64,000 nucleotides of DNA from Streptomyces uncialis (GTDB lineage: Bacteria > Actinomycetota > Actinomycetes > Streptomycetales > Streptomycetaceae), in contig NZ_CP109583.1 of the NCBI RefSeq assembly GCF_036250755.1, forward strand, positions 1,426,001 to 1,490,000, read 5' to 3'. Below the pieces are notes generated by a model. The model was not told the DNA's origin. It saw nothing but the letters and a program-made list of their open reading frames with translations, and ran no database searches. Position 1 is the first letter of the stretch; each line of letters starts with the position of its first letter. The translations under genes and the position numbers were made by a program. Shown piece by piece: positions 44,058 to 53,459 of the stretch.

Positions 44058-44738
44058 GTGACCGCCGTCCTGCCGTCCGTCCGTACCGCCACCGGTCTGC
44101 TGCCGGTCCAGCGGCTGACCCGTTTCGAGGACGGCGCGGAACTGCGCGCGGTGCTGTGGCGGGCGGGCCCGGGGTGGCGGATGATCAGCAGCGCGCCCCT
44201 GGGCGGGGGCATCGGTGCGCGTGCCTGGGTCCTCAACGCCCAGGTGGCACACGGCTACCGCCGTACCGACCCGGAGCGGCATCTCGCCGCCCTCGCCGAC
44301 GGAGCCGGGCTGCGCGGGGCGGGCGTGGGGTTGATGACAGCCGCGGATGTCTCCCGGCCGGGCCGCGGGCGCAGCGGTGGCGTCGAGGCCGTCGCCACCT
44401 CCGGTGTGTCGGTACGGGGGTGGGCCGCCTCCCCCGCGGAGGGGACGCGGACCCCGGCCGGGCCGGGGACCATCAACATCGTCGTCGCCGTTCCCGTCGC
44501 GATGTCCGACGCCGCGCTGGTCAACGCGGTGGCCACCGCCACCGAGGCCAAGGTCCAGGCGCTCCTCGACCTCGGCTACGACTGTTCCGGCACCCCGACC
44601 GATGCCGTATGCGTCGCCGCCCGGACCCCGGTACCGGGCGACGAGGTCCACGCCTTCGCCGGGCCGCGCTCCCTGTGGGGCGCGCGGCTCGCCCGCGCCG
44701 TCCACGGCGCCGTCCGTGAGGCGACGCCGCCCCCGTAG
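44058..44738 (+). CDS. cbiZ: Adenosylcobinamide amidohydrolase
   Basis: A 226-residue CbiZ-like protein. Family marks are WVLNAQVAHGYRRTDPERHL, GAGVGLMTAADVSR and GPGTINIVVAVPVAMSDAAL. CbiZ removes the aminopropanol side chain of adenosylcobinamide and lets salvaged corrinoids re-enter the B12 pathway as cobyric acid. The GTG at 44058 has AGGAG eight bases upstream. It stands alone; CobF (54211) is 10 kb away and not in the same operon. Confidence 0.9.
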   Translation: MTAVLPSVRTATGLLPVQRLTRFEDGAELRAVLWRAGPGWRMISSAPLGGGIGARAWVLNAQVAHGYRRTDPERHLAALADGAGLRGAGVGLMTAADVSRPGRGRSGGVEAVATSGVSVRGWAASPAEGTRTPAGPGTINIVVAVPVAMSDAALVNAVATATEAKVQALLDLGYDCSGTPTDAVCVAARTPVPGDEVHAFAGPRSLWGARLARAVHGAVREATPPP

Positions 44739-44832
44739 GGTCCGCCGGGGACCGAGGGCCGGGACCGCCCCGACCGCCTGCTCCGTCCGGAACGCGGAAG
44801 GGCGGGGCCGACCAAGCGGGTCGACCGGAGGG

Positions 44833-45762
44833 TCACAGTGCGCCCAGACCGTCCACGCGCTGCCGGACAAGGGAGGCCGCCTGATGAAGGGCGGTGTGCT
44901 CCGCTTCGTCCAAACCCCACTCGACCACGCGCAGGACTCCCCGCGCGTCCATGGTGACGGGGACGCCGACATTGACGCCGGACAGCCCGTACTCGCCGTT
45001 CAGCGCGACGGACGCCGTCCAGTCCGCCGACCGCCCGTGAGTGAGGTCGTGGATCATCCTCGCGACTCCGCTCGCCGTGGTCCACACCGTGGTGCGCGCC
45101 CTGCCGAGCCGACCCCACCGGGTGTAGAAATCACGCAGTTCGGCGAGGGCGCTCTCCCGCTGCCGGGCGGACACCCGCACATGCCTGCCCTTCGACAGGA
45201 CATGGTCGAAGAGCGGCACGAACGCGTCCCCGTGCTCGCCGATCACCCAGGCCGTGATGTCCGCCGCGTCCTCCCCCAGGGCCCGGGCGACAGCCACCCG
45301 CAGCCGCAGACTGTCGTTCCACGAGTAGCCCAGAATCCTTGAGCGGCCGAAGTGCGTGTGCCGTCGCAGCCAGCCGCTGAGCACATCGATCGGGTTGGTC
45401 ACGACGATGACGTGCCCGCGCCAGTCCGCGGAGACCTTGGTGATCTCACGGAAGTAGGGATGGACGACCTCCGCGTTGGCCGACATCGAGTCCGCACGCG
45501 GCGCCCACGCGGTGAGCGGCACCGAGGCGGTGATCACGATGATGTCCGAGTCGTGGAAGTCCCCGGTGTCCCCATGGCCGACGACCGGTGGCCGGCCCAG
45601 CGGCGCCAGGGACTCGGAGTCCATCAGCAGACAGGCGACGGACCGGGTGTCCCGGCCGATGAGCGCGATCTCGTAGGCGTCGGGCGCGGTGATGAGGAGG
45701 TGGGCGAGCGACGATCCCACTCCGCCCGCGGCGCCCACGATCGTGACCTTGGGGTGTCTCAT
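44833..45762 (-). CDS. Lactate/malate dehydrogenase family protein
   Basis: A 309-residue NAD-dependent 2-hydroxyacid dehydrogenase of the LDH/MDH fold. The nucleotide motif is KVTIVGAAGGVGSSLAHLL, then VTNPIDVLSGWLRRH and the catalytic His in WVIGEHGDAFVPLFDH. The substrate loop is TASVPLTAWAPRADSMSANA, unlike typical LDH (Gln) or MDH (Arg-Arg) loops, so it may act on another 2-hydroxy or 2-keto acid. The ATG overlaps the stop of the upstream methyltransferase by four bases, so they form a coupled pair, suggesting a small dedicated pathway. Confidence 0.85.
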   Translation of the reverse strand: MRHPKVTIVGAAGGVGSSLAHLLITAPDAYEIALIGRDTRSVACLLMDSESLAPLGRPPVVGHGDTGDFHDSDIIVITASVPLTAWAPRADSMSANAEVVHPYFREITKVSADWRGHVIVVTNPIDVLSGWLRRHTHFGRSRILGYSWNDSLRLRVAVARALGEDAADITAWVIGEHGDAFVPLFDHVLSKGRHVRVSARQRESALAELRDFYTRWGRLGRARTTVWTTASGVARMIHDLTHGRSADWTASVALNGEYGLSGVNVGVPVTMDARGVLRVVEWGLDEAEHTALHQAASLVRQRVDGLGAL

Positions 45763-46577
45763 CGATGTCGCACCGACTCCGCGCCAGGGGCGGCCCGGCC
45801 GCAGACGGCCACCCAGCCGAAGGAGCACATCAGGTCGCCGCTCCCCGCCTGGAGATCCTCGAACTCGGCGATCAGGTCGGGGCCGCCTCCGGAGGCATAG
45901 GGCCGCGCCGCTTCGACGGTGGAGCGGTAGAGGTCGCCCCATGGGGATCTGCGGCTGTAGAAGGGCACCTCCATGGTCACGTCCTGGACGTCGAGTCCCG
46001 CTCGTCGGACGGCCCGGGGTAGTGCGCCGCCGAGGCGGAAGTCGATTCCCTCGGTCCGTCCCCAGCGGCACCAGGCCGACCAGAACCGCTGATGCGCCGG
46101 TTCGGCGAACACGGCGGCACCGGCGTCGGGTTCGACGAGGACCAGCGCACCGTCCGGTTTCAGGGCCCCGGCCAGCCGACCCACCACGGCTTCCCACTGC
46201 GGCAGATGGTGCAGGAGCGCCCGGCAGGTGATCATATCGAAGGCACCCCGGGGGATCTCGTCGGTGAGCACGTCGAGTTCGCGGACCGCCAGGTTCGGGC
46301 GCCGTTGATGCTGGAGGAACGTCAGGTCGATGTCGGTGGCCGTCACGTGGCCCGTGGCTCCCACCTGGCCCGCCATCCACGCGGCGATCGTGCCTGTCCC
46401 CGAGCCGAGCTCCAGGCAGCGCAGCCCCGCGCGCAGCCCGGCCGTGTGCAGGGTCCGCCGGTGCAGCGGGTCCAACAGCCGGGCCAGCAACCGCAGACGG
46501 TCATGTTCCCCTGCCCCTGATCCGGCGAAGACGTAGGGAGAGACGGCGGCGTGTTCGGGGGAGACGGGACCCGTCAT
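45759..46577 (-). CDS. Class I SAM-dependent methyltransferase
   Basis: A 272-residue methyltransferase. Motif I is LRCLELGSGTGTIAAWMAG, then VTATDIDLTFLQ, MITCRALLHHLPQW and LKPDGALVLVEPDAG. It resembles natural-product methyltransferases. A strong AAGGAGG lies nine bases before the ATG at 46577. It is first in a two-gene operon with a dehydrogenase. Three half sites GGTGA/TCACC at 46892-46918 lie upstream and may be regulatory. Confidence 0.87.
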   Translation of the reverse strand: MTGPVSPEHAAVSPYVFAGSGAGEHDRLRLLARLLDPLHRRTLHTAGLRAGLRCLELGSGTGTIAAWMAGQVGATGHVTATDIDLTFLQHQRRPNLAVRELDVLTDEIPRGAFDMITCRALLHHLPQWEAVVGRLAGALKPDGALVLVEPDAGAAVFAEPAHQRFWSAWCRWGRTEGIDFRLGGALPRAVRRAGLDVQDVTMEVPFYSRRSPWGDLYRSTVEAARPYASGGGPDLIAEFEDLQAGSGDLMCSFGWVAVCGRAAPGAESVRHR

Positions 46578-47050
46578 GAGGCACCTCCTTGGTGGACCGG
46601 AACACTGTTGCGCGTATGCGATGCGGCGCTCATGTCGCGTCAGCTCCTCGGAGGGTTCCGCGGTGGAGGGGGAGGACGAGCGGCCAAGCCGTGGGGCGGG
46701 GCGGTGGACCACGGCCGATCGGCGGCCCCGGACGTTCGGCCGCGAGCGGTCCCGGGTCGTCAACGGGCCGGGCAGCGGCGGTGCTTGGTACCGCCCATGA
46801 CGACGTGCCCCCGGCCCGGGCACCCGGGCGGCGGACCCAGCGGCCTGCCACCACCTTCCGGCCACCGCTCCGCACACGTCCAATACACAGCGGTGATGAC
46901 AGCCGTCACCGCCGGTGATCGCACCAGGGCAGCGGGTCCGCACAGCGCCGGAGCCGCCCTCCGGCGTCACCCGTACCGGCGAGCGGGATCTGGACCGTCC
47001 GCCGAGGGGCTGTGCCCAGGAATGCGCCTACCGGCTGCGGCGGACGCCGG
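46578..47050. other. Intergenic region upstream of the methyltransferase-dehydrogenase operon
   Basis: No gene recognised in 473 bp. It should hold the operon promoter. CGGTGA (46891), TCACC (46906) and GGTGA (46914) make overlapping dyads that could bind a regulator. Confidence 0.45.
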
Positions 47051-48274
47051 TCACAGGAAGCGGCGGATCGGCAGGACGGCGACTTCCAGGGCCCTCTGTA
47101 CGACAGGGCGTCTCTTCCAGCGGCCCTCCCGGATCAGTTCGCTGGCTGCCACATCGGCCTCGAAGTGCTCGTCCAGCGTCGCGGTGAACTCCTGGTCCAG
47201 GACGGCGAGCATGACCTCTTCGTCGTGGTCGAGGGAACGGCGGTTGAAGTTGGTCGAGCCGATGAGAGCGGCGACGTGGTCGACGGTGATGACCTTGGCG
47301 TGCATCATCGTCGGCTGGTACTGGTAGATCTTCACCCCGCACGCGGTGAGGTCTTCGTAGTACTGCTGACCCGCGAGCTGGCAGACCCGTTTGTCGGTGT
47401 GCGGGCCCGGCAGCAGGATCTCCACCTCGACCCCGCGCCGGGCGGTGGCGCAGAGAAGTTCGATGAAGTACGCGTCCGGTGAGAAGTAGGCGGTGGCCAG
47501 GCGGAAGCGCTCCTCGGCGGATTCCAGCATCACGCGGATCAGGGTCTGCATGTCCTGCCAGCCGAAGCTGGCCGATCCGCGCACCACCTGCACGATCGCG
47601 TCGCCCTGCGGGCTGTGCGCGATGAACCGGTCGCGGTCGTCGAAGAGTTCGTCGTGGCACTCGGCCCAGTTCTGCGCGAACGCGGCGGCGATGCCGTCCA
47701 CGGCGGGGCCGCGGACCTTGACGTGGGTGTCGCGCCACTCGTTCTCGTTGCGTGCGTCCCCGCACCACTCCTCGGCGATCCCGACCCCGCCCGTGAACGC
47801 GGTCTCCTCGTCGACGACGAGGACCTTGCGGTGGCAGCGGTGGTTCTGCTTGAACGGTGAGAGGTACAGCGGTTTGCGGAACCACGCCACCTGCACCCCT
47901 GCCCGCTCCATCGCGTCGAGCTGCTCGCTGTCGATCAGCCGGCTGCCGAACCCGTCCAGCAGCAGCCGCACCCGTACCCCCGCACGGGCCCGCTCCGCGA
48001 GCGCTTGGGCGAACTGGCAGGCGATGTCGCCCTTCCAGTACACGAAGGTCATCATGTCCACCGTGTGCTCGGCACTGCGGATCCCGGCCAGCATCGCGGC
48101 GAAGATCTCGTCCCCGTTCCGCAAGGGGACGACCGCGTTCCCCTCGGTCGCCGCGATCCCTATCAGCCGCTCCAGACGCCGCCGTATCCGCGCGACGCGG
48201 GCCTCGGCGGACGGCCCGTACGGCGCTTCGGGAGCCCGCGGGGTCGCCTCGGGCGCTTCTTGCCTGCTGGTCAT
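47051..48274 (-). CDS. Phospholipase-D-like (cardiolipin-synthase-type) enzyme
   Basis: A 407-residue PLD-superfamily protein with two HKD motifs: HRKVLVVDEETAFTGG and HAKVITVDHVAALIGS, each with the HxKxxxxD core. Between them come RNENEWRDTHVKVRGPAVDG and MLESAEERFRLATAYFSPD, as in cardiolipin synthases. No clear membrane segments are present in the N-terminus, unlike E. coli ClsA, so it may be a ClsB-like or another phosphatidyl-transferring enzyme. The ATG at 48274 is preceded by AGGTGAGG. The neighbourhood contains a CdsA-like gene (50769). Confidence 0.87.
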   Translation of the reverse strand: MTSRQEAPEATPRAPEAPYGPSAEARVARIRRRLERLIGIAATEGNAVVPLRNGDEIFAAMLAGIRSAEHTVDMMTFVYWKGDIACQFAQALAERARAGVRVRLLLDGFGSRLIDSEQLDAMERAGVQVAWFRKPLYLSPFKQNHRCHRKVLVVDEETAFTGGVGIAEEWCGDARNENEWRDTHVKVRGPAVDGIAAAFAQNWAECHDELFDDRDRFIAHSPQGDAIVQVVRGSASFGWQDMQTLIRVMLESAEERFRLATAYFSPDAYFIELLCATARRGVEVEILLPGPHTDKRVCQLAGQQYYEDLTACGVKIYQYQPTMMHAKVITVDHVAALIGSTNFNRRSLDHDEEVMLAVLDQEFTATLDEHFEADVAASELIREGRWKRRPVVQRALEVAVLPIRRFL

Positions 48275-48446
48275 GGCCTCACCTGACCGGAACACGACGA
48301 GGGTCTTCAGGCCGCGGTGCCCGGTCCGGTGCGGGCTGAGCGGCGAGCTGACTGTATCCCCCGGGTTCCCGGTCGGTCGCGGCCCGGGGCATGCGCCTGC
48401 CGCATCGGGGCAGACGGCAGAGACACCCCGACCATTGGAGCCCTTC

Positions 48447-48689
48447 ATGATGATCGTCGCTATTGTCGCTGTCTGTGTCGTTCTCGCCGCGCTTGCCTTC
48501 TTCGTACCCCGTCTTTCCCGGCACCCCGAGCGCGGCACCCAGCGCACCCTGGGAGCCGGATCACGCACCGGTGGCAAGGCCCCCGGCATCCTGGGGCGGA
48601 TCTTCAGCAAGCCCTTCCGCAGCAGCTCCAAGGCAGTGGGCCGCAGTGGTTCGGCCGGCCGTCGCGCCCGTGGCCGCATGCCCTTCTAG
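48447..48689 (+). CDS. Small single-pass membrane protein
   Basis: An 80-residue protein with one N-terminal membrane helix (IVAIVAVCVVLAALAFFVP) and a basic cytoplasmic-type tail (KPFRSSSKAVGRSGSAGRRA). The ATG at 48447 follows GGAG with six bases between. It is divergent from the PLD-type gene with 172 bp between the starts. Such small proteins are common in Streptomyces and unassigned. Confidence 0.75.
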   Translation: MMIVAIVAVCVVLAALAFFVPRLSRHPERGTQRTLGAGSRTGGKAPGILGRIFSKPFRSSSKAVGRSGSAGRRARGRMPF

Positions 48690-48990
48690 GGCAGGTTCCC
48701 ACCCTCTGCCGCACCCTCACGACACCTCCTACTCACGTACTCAAGTACGCGTACTCATGTGCGGACGCGGGGCACCCCCGAAGGATGTGCTCATGGCGCG
48801 AACCTTCGGCGAGGACATGTGAATTCCCACCTTCGGCGAGGTGAGTCCCGGCTTTCCCCTCCCCCGCTCGTGGCGGGCCCGGCGTCCAGTCGTCGCCCTG
48901 TTCGCCACAGCTGATCCCCGGGGGCGGGGCGACCGGGGCAGTCGGCCACCGTCCCCCCAGGGGGACTCCCCTTCGCCGAAAGAGACGTGC
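48690..48990. other. Intergenic region before the GNAT-aminotransferase gene
   Basis: No gene recognised. GTACTCA/GTACGCG repeats lie at about 48735-48758, and ACCTTCGGCGAGG occurs twice in direct orientation at 48802-48814 and 48829-48841. These may be regulatory. Confidence 0.5.
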
Positions 48991-50772
48991 ATGAGTCGCG
49001 ACCCGCACATTCGAGCTGCCACTCCAGAGGATCTGGTCTGGATACACGAGCTGAGGCACCGTGTGTACGCCCAGGAGCTCGGTCAGCACCCGCCGCAACC
49101 GGACCGACGGCTGTACGACGCGCTGGACGGCGGCAACGTCTACCTCGTCGCGGCCCGGGGCCCGGTCCGTATCGGCTTCATCAGTCTGACCCCGCCGTGG
49201 CTGGGCCGCTACGGCCTGGACAAGTACCTGACCCGCGACGAACTGCCGCTGTTGTCCGAGGGGGGAGTCTTCGAGGTACGCATCCTCACCGTGGAGCCGC
49301 GCTGGCGCGGTACCGCGGTGGCACCGCTTCTGATGTACGCGGCCCTGCGGTGGATCTCCTCGCGGGGAGGCCGCGCGGTGGTGGCGATGGGCCGCACCGA
49401 ACTGCTCGACATGTATCTGAAGGCCGGTCTGCGGCCCGTGGGGCGCACCGTCCGCAGCGGTGCGGTGACCTTCGAGGTGCTGACGGGTGAGGTGGCCGCG
49501 CTGACGCAGGTGGCCACCACCCGGTATCGCAGCGTCCTGGAGCGGTTCGGCTCCGTGGTCGACTGGCGGTTGGACATGGAGCGGACGCCCGGGCCGGACG
49601 GCTGTGAACACGGCGGTGCCTCCTTCACCGCGATCGGAACGGACTTCCGCACCCTGCACCGGCGCCACGAGGTCGTCGCCGCCGATGTGCTGGACGCCTG
49701 GTTCCCACCCGCTCCCGGGGTAGGCGCGGCGCTCACCGAGGATGCGGCCTGGTCCGCCAGGACCTCGCCTCCCACCGGAGCCGAGGGCCTGCTGTCGGAA
49801 CTCGGGGAGGCCCGGGCACTGCCGGTGGAGACGCTCGTGGCCGGGGCCGGCTCGTCCGACCTGATCTTCAGGGCGTTCGGCCGCTGGCTGACCCCGGGGA
49901 GCAGGGTGCTTCTGCTCGACCCGGGATACGGCGAATACGCCCATGTCACCGAGCGCGTGATCGGGTGCCGGGTGGACCGCTTCCGGTTGCACCGGAGGGA
50001 CGGGTGGCGGATCGACTTCGCCCGGCTGGCCTCTGTCGTCGGTGCGGGCCGATACGACCTGGTGGTCGTGGTCAACCCGAACAACCCGACCGGACGGCAC
50101 GCGTCCGCCGCCGAACTGCGCACCCTGATCGCGGACGCCCCGGCCGGGACCCGCTGGTGGATCGACGAGGCCTACCTCGGCTACGTGGACCTGGCGGAGT
50201 CGCTCGCCCCACTGGCCGCGGTGGACCCGCGGGTCGTGGTCTGCACCTCGCTGTCCAAGATGTACGCGCTGTCCGGGGTACGGGCGGCCTTCCTGGTGGC
50301 CGAACCCGCCACCGCGGCACTTCTGCGCCGGTGGACGCCGCCCTGGGCGGTGAGCCTTCCCGCGCAACTCGCCGCCGTGGCCGCCCTGCGGGACCCCGCG
50401 CACTACCGCTCCCGCTGGCTCCGCACCCACACCCTGCGCCGTCGACTGGCCGCCGACCTCGCCGGGGTGGCGGACAGCGCCGTGGTGGAGGAGGGCGTTG
50501 CGAACTTCCTCAACATCACGCTGCCGTACGACGGACCGAGCGCTGCCCGCCTGGTGCGGGAGTGCCGTCGACACGACGTCTATCTGCGCGACCTGTCGCC
50601 CCTCTCCCCGCAGTACGAAGGGCGCACCGTACGCGTCGCGGTCAGGGACACGGCGGAGAACGCGCGCATCGTGGCGGCGTACGGGGCCGCGCTGGAGGCC
50701 CTGCGGCCCGGCCCGCTCCGGCGGCGGTCCGCTGGGTCCCCGGCCGGTGTCGCCGCCGGCCACGCCCGGTGA
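48991..50772 (+). CDS. GNAT acyltransferase fused to a PLP aminotransferase
   Basis: A 593-residue two-domain protein. Residues about 1-170 are a GNAT fold: HELRHRVYAQELGQHPP, VYLVAARGPVRIGFISLTPP and EVRILTVEPRWRGTAVAPLL, reminiscent of LuxI/FeeM-like N-acyl synthases. Residues about 200-580 are a class I/II aminotransferase like histidinol-phosphate aminotransferase: AGAGSSDLIFRAFGRWLTP, VVVNPNNPTGRHASA and the PLP Lys in CTSLSKMYALSGVRAAF. The ATG at 48991 has a moderate AAAGAGA site. Its stop overlaps the CdsA-like gene. Likely job: transamination and N-acylation in one polypeptide; substrates unknown. Confidence 0.85.
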   Translation: MSRDPHIRAATPEDLVWIHELRHRVYAQELGQHPPQPDRRLYDALDGGNVYLVAARGPVRIGFISLTPPWLGRYGLDKYLTRDELPLLSEGGVFEVRILTVEPRWRGTAVAPLLMYAALRWISSRGGRAVVAMGRTELLDMYLKAGLRPVGRTVRSGAVTFEVLTGEVAALTQVATTRYRSVLERFGSVVDWRLDMERTPGPDGCEHGGASFTAIGTDFRTLHRRHEVVAADVLDAWFPPAPGVGAALTEDAAWSARTSPPTGAEGLLSELGEARALPVETLVAGAGSSDLIFRAFGRWLTPGSRVLLLDPGYGEYAHVTERVIGCRVDRFRLHRRDGWRIDFARLASVVGAGRYDLVVVVNPNNPTGRHASAAELRTLIADAPAGTRWWIDEAYLGYVDLAESLAPLAAVDPRVVVCTSLSKMYALSGVRAAFLVAEPATAALLRRWTPPWAVSLPAQLAAVAALRDPAHYRSRWLRTHTLRRRLAADLAGVADSAVVEEGVANFLNITLPYDGPSAARLVRECRRHDVYLRDLSPLSPQYEGRTVRVAVRDTAENARIVAAYGAALEALRPGPLRRRSAGSPAGVAAGHAR

Positions 50773-51572
50773 CCGGTGTCGCCTCCCTCGCGCCCTTGCT
50801 CGGTGGGGCCCTGGCGCTCGGCGGGGTGGCCGCGGCGCTTTCCGGACGCCGCGAACTGCTGGTCCGTTGGTGCTGCTGGGCGGTCGGAGTGCCCCTGGTC
50901 GCCGGAGCGTTCTGGTGGGGCAGCCCGGCGGTAACGGCCCTCGCGCTCCTGGTCGGGGTGATCGCGGCGATGGAGTTCGGCGGGCTGACGGGTCTGTCCC
51001 GGCCGGACAGGGCGGTACTGGCCGCGGCCGTCTCCGGCGTGATTCTGACCTCGTGGCTGGCCCCCGGACACGAGGTGCGGGCGATGGCTGCCGGCGCGCT
51101 GGCCATCGCCGCGGTGCCGCTGCTGGCCGGTGACTCCACCCATGGTCTGCGCCGCCTCGGGGCAGGTCTGCTCGGGCTGGTCTGGCTGAGCGTGCTCGCC
51201 GCCCTGGCACCGCTCGGTGCGACCGCGCTCGCCCTGTTCGCCGCTGTCTCGGTGGGCGACATCGTCGCGTACTTCGCCGGTCCGCGGCTGGGCGGGCCAC
51301 GGCTGTCGCCGCTCTCCCCGGCCAAGCGGTGGAGCGGAACCCTCTCCGGTGCCGCGGCCGCCCTCGGTGTGCTCGCCGCGCTGTCCGCGCTGAGCGTGCC
51401 GATGGCGGTCGCGGTGGTGGTCGGCGCCCCGGCGGGGGACCTCCTCGAATCCATGGTCAAGCGAGGAGCGCGGGCGAAGGACTCCGCTCACTGGCTGGCG
51501 GGCTCCGGGGGCCTGCTCGACCGGATCGACTCGCTCCTCCTCGCCCTGGCCGTCCTTCTCCTCCTGAGCTGA
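50769..51572 (+). CDS. CdsA-like phosphatidate cytidylyltransferase
   Basis: A 267-residue integral membrane protein with about eight helices. CdsA motifs are SVGDIVAYFAGPRLGG, LSPAKRWSGTLSG and GDLLESMVKRGARAKDSAHW followed by SGGLLDRIDSLLLAL. Such enzymes make CDP-diacylglycerol or CDP-linked lipids from CTP and a phosphatidic acid. GTG 50769 overlaps the stop of the GNAT-aminotransferase gene (GTGA), showing coupling. This hints that an amino compound made upstream is used in a CDP-activated lipid. Confidence 0.87.
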   Translation: MTGVASLAPLLGGALALGGVAAALSGRRELLVRWCCWAVGVPLVAGAFWWGSPAVTALALLVGVIAAMEFGGLTGLSRPDRAVLAAAVSGVILTSWLAPGHEVRAMAAGALAIAAVPLLAGDSTHGLRRLGAGLLGLVWLSVLAALAPLGATALALFAAVSVGDIVAYFAGPRLGGPRLSPLSPAKRWSGTLSGAAAALGVLAALSALSVPMAVAVVVGAPAGDLLESMVKRGARAKDSAHWLAGSGGLLDRIDSLLLALAVLLLLS

Positions 51573-51575
51573 CCC

Positions 51576-51625
51576 GGGGCTCGGGGCTCGGGACTCAGGG
51601 CTCGGGACTCAGGGCTCAGGGCCTT
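51576..51625. repeat. Short direct repeats (GGGCTCGGGACTCA)
   Basis: GGCTCGGGGCTCGGGACTCA-type units repeat with small changes after the CdsA stop. Confidence 0.7.
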
Positions 51626-51807
51626 CGGCTGGAGTACCGGCCTGCCCACCCCGGACCCGCCGCGGCTCCCGCGCCTGTTCTTCCCTGCTCGCGGTACCTC
51701 GCGGACGCGGGCGCGGGCCCGAGGGCGGGCGCGGACCCCGGGGAGCCGTTACAGAGCACCCGGTGATGCCGCTCGACCGCCCGGTCGCGTGGCGGTGCCC
51801 GCTCCCC

Positions 51808-52923
51808 TCACAGCGACGGGGTGGCGGCGGTCTGCGGCTCATGGGGGTCGGTCTCCTGCGGCGGATCGGTGAGCTGCTCACGCAGATAGTTCCAGGCCAC
51901 GGCGAGCAGCGCGGCGAGGGGTACGGCGATCAGGCTGCCGACGATCCCCGCCAGACTGCCGCCGAGCGTCACCGCCAGCAGGACCATGCCCGCGTGCAGG
52001 CCGAGCCCACGGCTCTGGATCATGGGCTGGAAGACGTTCCCCTCCAGTTGCTGCACCGCGACGATGATCACCAGCACGATCAACGCGTCCGCCGGGCCGT
52101 TCGACACCAGCGCGATGAGCACCGCGACCAGGCCGGCGAACAGGGCACCGATGATCGGTACGAATGCCGAGACAAAGGTCAGGACCACCAGGGGCAGGAC
52201 CAGAGGTACCCCCAGCAGCCACAGGCCGAGGCCGATGAGGACGGCGTCGAGCAGACCGACGAGTGCCTGGGACCGGACGAAGCTGCCCAGCGTGTCCCAG
52301 CCCCGCGCGGCCAGCGTCGGAACGTCCTTGGCGAGCCGGCCGGGAAGCTGACGGGCGAGCCAGGGCAGGAAGCGGGGTCCGTCCTTGAGGAAGAAGAACA
52401 TGAGGAAGACCGCGAGAAGAGCGGTGACCACCCCGTTCACCACAGTGCTCAATCCGGTGAAGACGGTGGTGATGATGCTGTCGACGCTGCCTTGAACACG
52501 GCTGACCGCGGTGTCGACGCCTTCGGTGATCTGGTCGTCGCCGATGTTCAGCGGCGGTCCGGCGGCCCATTCGCGCACCTGGTGGATTCCCTCGACCACC
52601 CCGGTGGTCAGCTCCCCGGACTGCGAGGCCACCGGAACCGTGATCATCGCCGCGACTCCCACGGCGGAGAGGAGGAACAGCACGGTCACGGTGGAGGCGG
52701 CCAGAGCGGGGGCCCAGCCGTGACGGCGCAGGAATCGGGTCGGGGGCCAGGTCAGTGTGGTGAGCAGGAGGCCGATGATGAGCGGCCATATGACCGACCA
52801 CATCCGGCCAAGTATCCATATGGTCACCGCGGCCATCACCAGGACCACGAGCAGCTCGCCGCAGACCCGCGCCGATGTACGGAGTGCGGCGCGGGATCTG
52901 ACGGAACTCAGCGTCTGAGACAT
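51808..52923 (-). CDS. AI-2E family transporter
   Basis: A 371-residue membrane protein of the TqsA/PerM (AI-2E exporter) family with about eight helices. Typical marks are IWPLIIGLLLTTLTWPPTRFL, AVFLMFFFLKDGPRFLPWL, VPIIGALFAGLVAVLIALV and QQLEGNVFQPMIQSRGLGL. The ATG at 52923 follows AAGGTGA. The transported molecule is unclear; other members carry AI-2 or act as sodium-proton antiporters. It is convergent with the CdsA operon. Confidence 0.92.
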   Translation of the reverse strand: MSQTLSSVRSRAALRTSARVCGELLVVLVMAAVTIWILGRMWSVIWPLIIGLLLTTLTWPPTRFLRRHGWAPALAASTVTVLFLLSAVGVAAMITVPVASQSGELTTGVVEGIHQVREWAAGPPLNIGDDQITEGVDTAVSRVQGSVDSIITTVFTGLSTVVNGVVTALLAVFLMFFFLKDGPRFLPWLARQLPGRLAKDVPTLAARGWDTLGSFVRSQALVGLLDAVLIGLGLWLLGVPLVLPLVVLTFVSAFVPIIGALFAGLVAVLIALVSNGPADALIVLVIIVAVQQLEGNVFQPMIQSRGLGLHAGMVLLAVTLGGSLAGIVGSLIAVPLAALLAVAWNYLREQLTDPPQETDPHEPQTAATPSL

Positions 52924-53009
52924 GGGATCACCTTATGGTCATTTCGGCGGTACCTGATGCCGTGCCCCAGCAGAACGTCTGCGGAACAAGCGACTTGACG
53001 CACCGTCAC

Positions 53010-53215
53010 CTTTGCCGCCCACCGGGACGAGGCCGTCACCTCGGTCGGCCTCGCACACCTGCGCCGCCACGACCTGCGCCAGCACGGGACTCGTCCCGTT
53101 CGCCGACGCCGGAGTCCCGCCCATGTGCCGCGCTGGATCACCGGACACGGCCGGAAGACGCCGCTGGACCGCGTGGTCCCCAACTGGTCCCCAGGAACGG
53201 CGGAAAGGCGGTACC
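53010..53215 (+). pseudogene. Remnant of a tyrosine integrase C-terminus
   Basis: Fragments of a phage-type integrase catalytic domain in three frames: LRRHDLR (53059-53079), then TGLVPFADAGVPP one base out of frame, then HVPRWITGHG, matching the pattern HDLRHTGL..ADAGVP..VL..IAGHG. The end VVPNWSPG resembles actinobacterial integrase tails. No intact start or catalytic Tyr is visible. It lies directly beside the 3' end of tRNA-Pro, a classic insertion site, so this is the decayed trace of an integrated element. Confidence 0.75.
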
Positions 53216-53255
53216 GGAATTCTCCGATACCGCCTGCGACCTGCGTAGATGCAAG

Positions 53256-53329
<74 letters not shown>

Positions 53330-53459
53330 TTGCGTTCCCCTGCGGTGTTCCCGCGTGATCACGCGAACAGAACTTTACCTCACGCGGACAGGTGCCCGGT
53401 GACACGGTGCCGGGCGGGTGCGGTGGGGCCGGGGCGGGTGCTCGGGGACAATCGGGCCT

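Noticed and set aside
48733..51300. An 855-residue frame antisense to the GNAT-aminotransferase gene
   Set aside because: No domains, low complexity, opposite to an intact gene.
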